Shown here piece after piece: positions 25,483 through 25,662 of a stretch of DNA of 25,662 nucleotides. The first letter of the stretch is position 1, and each line of letters opens with the position of its first letter. This stretch comes from a virus: positions 1 to 25,662 of the IMG/VR virus record IMGVR_UViG_3300030333_001198. The stretch is one strand, 5' to 3'. Below the pieces are notes generated by a model, which saw nothing but the letters and a program-made list of their open reading frames with translations, did no database searches and was not told the DNA's origin. A program made the position numbers and the translations under genes.

Positions 25483-25510
25483 AGTATATAGCAGAATTTA
25501 AGTATGTAAA
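25483..25510 (-). promoter_or_regulatory. Sigma70-like promoter for the ParB-like/cpeT operon
   Basis: The minus strand has TTTACA (25510-25505), a 16-base spacer and TATACT (25488-25483), close to the bacterial -35 and -10 consensus. Transcription would start near 25475, shortly before the ATG at 25461. It follows the terminator of the upstream gene, so a promoter is expected here. Confidence 0.55.
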
Positions 25511-25543
25511 TGACTTATGTTAAGAAACCGAAATATTGCCAAT

Positions 25544-25570
25544 AAAAAAGAGACCCCGAAGGGTCTCTTT
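25544..25570 (-). terminator. Intrinsic terminator of the porin-like gene
   Basis: On the minus strand AAAGAGACCC, a TTCG tetraloop and GGGTCTCTTT form a perfect ten-base-pair stem followed by TTT. It is 23 bases after the stop codon at 25594 and isolates this gene from the operon downstream. Confidence 0.92.
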
Positions 25571-25593
25571 GATCCATCTCGAACCGAGACTAT

Positions 25594-25662
25594 TTAGAAT
25601 GTGAACTTAGCACCGATCTTAGTACCCCAGTCAACGATGGTGTCGCCAGAAGCGTCTTCACC
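25594..25662 (-). CDS. C-terminal end of a porin-like or other highly expressed protein (partial)
   Basis: Only 22 codons and the TAA are present; the gene enters from beyond the right edge. The peptide is G-E-D-A-S-G-D-T-I-V, then D-W-G-T-K-I-G-A-K-F-T-F. A final amphipathic strand ending in Phe is the standard C-terminal signal of outer-membrane beta-barrels, and cyanobacterial Som-type porins end in this style. Codons favour C-ending forms (GAC, ATC, TTC) and AAG, unlike the AT-ending neighbours, as expected for very high expression or host origin. A strong terminator follows. The alternative is an abundant phage structural protein. Confidence 0.5.
   Translation of the reverse strand, partial: GEDASGDTIVDWGTKIGAKFTF

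Overview
The window looks like part of a marine cyanophage genome of the T4-like contractile-tailed type (Synechococcus/Prochlorococcus myovirus). The evidence is an AT-rich, tightly packed, almost single-stranded gene order; a 4093-residue virion structural protein followed by three tail-collar fibre proteins; a T4-type late promoter (GATAAATA) before the giant gene; several viral 2-oxoglutarate/Fe(II) oxygenase-like genes; a cpeT-type bilin lyase homologue; and a tmRNA of the permuted, two-piece architecture known from marine cyanobacteria. All genes are on the minus strand except one (848-1666).

Layout, read in the direction of minus-strand transcription (right to left). (1) 25594-25662: the last 22 codons of a gene whose end resembles an outer-membrane beta-barrel (porin-like), closed by a strong intrinsic terminator. 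(2) 23127-25510: a sigma70-like promoter, then a ParB/sulfiredoxin-fold protein, a 92-aa unknown protein, a cpeT homologue, a 28-aa single-span membrane peptide, tRNA-Thr(UGU) and the permuted tmRNA, closely spaced as one host-takeover or early-type cassette. (3) 21944-23127: two oxygenase-like genes overlapping by ATGA. (4) 8009-21952: late promoter, the giant structural gene (9621-21902) and the first tail-collar protein. (5) 4272-8008: two more tail-collar proteins, one with a large glycine-rich adhesin-like domain. (6) 1-4264: four further oxygenase-like genes interleaved with a tail-assembly-chaperone-like gene, a 114-aa unknown, a 46-aa small ORF and the start of one more gene.

The right side would modify the host (translation rescue, bilin handling, possibly envelope). 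The left side builds the adsorption apparatus. Six oxygenase-like enzymes surround the fibre genes, so modification of fibre or host-surface molecules is an attractive but unproven idea. The most unusual element is the phage-borne permuted tmRNA. Its tag begins like cyanobacterial tags (A-N-N-I-V-x-F-x-R) but has a long, different C-terminus ending LATV rather than the usual small-hydrophobic AA end. The other surprises are the 28-aa membrane peptide before the tRNA and the lone plus-strand gene whose start codon overlaps that of its divergent neighbour.

There is no protein-free stretch above 300 bases other than the RNA-gene segment 23128-23500. No insertion sequence, CRISPR array, integrase or origin was seen.
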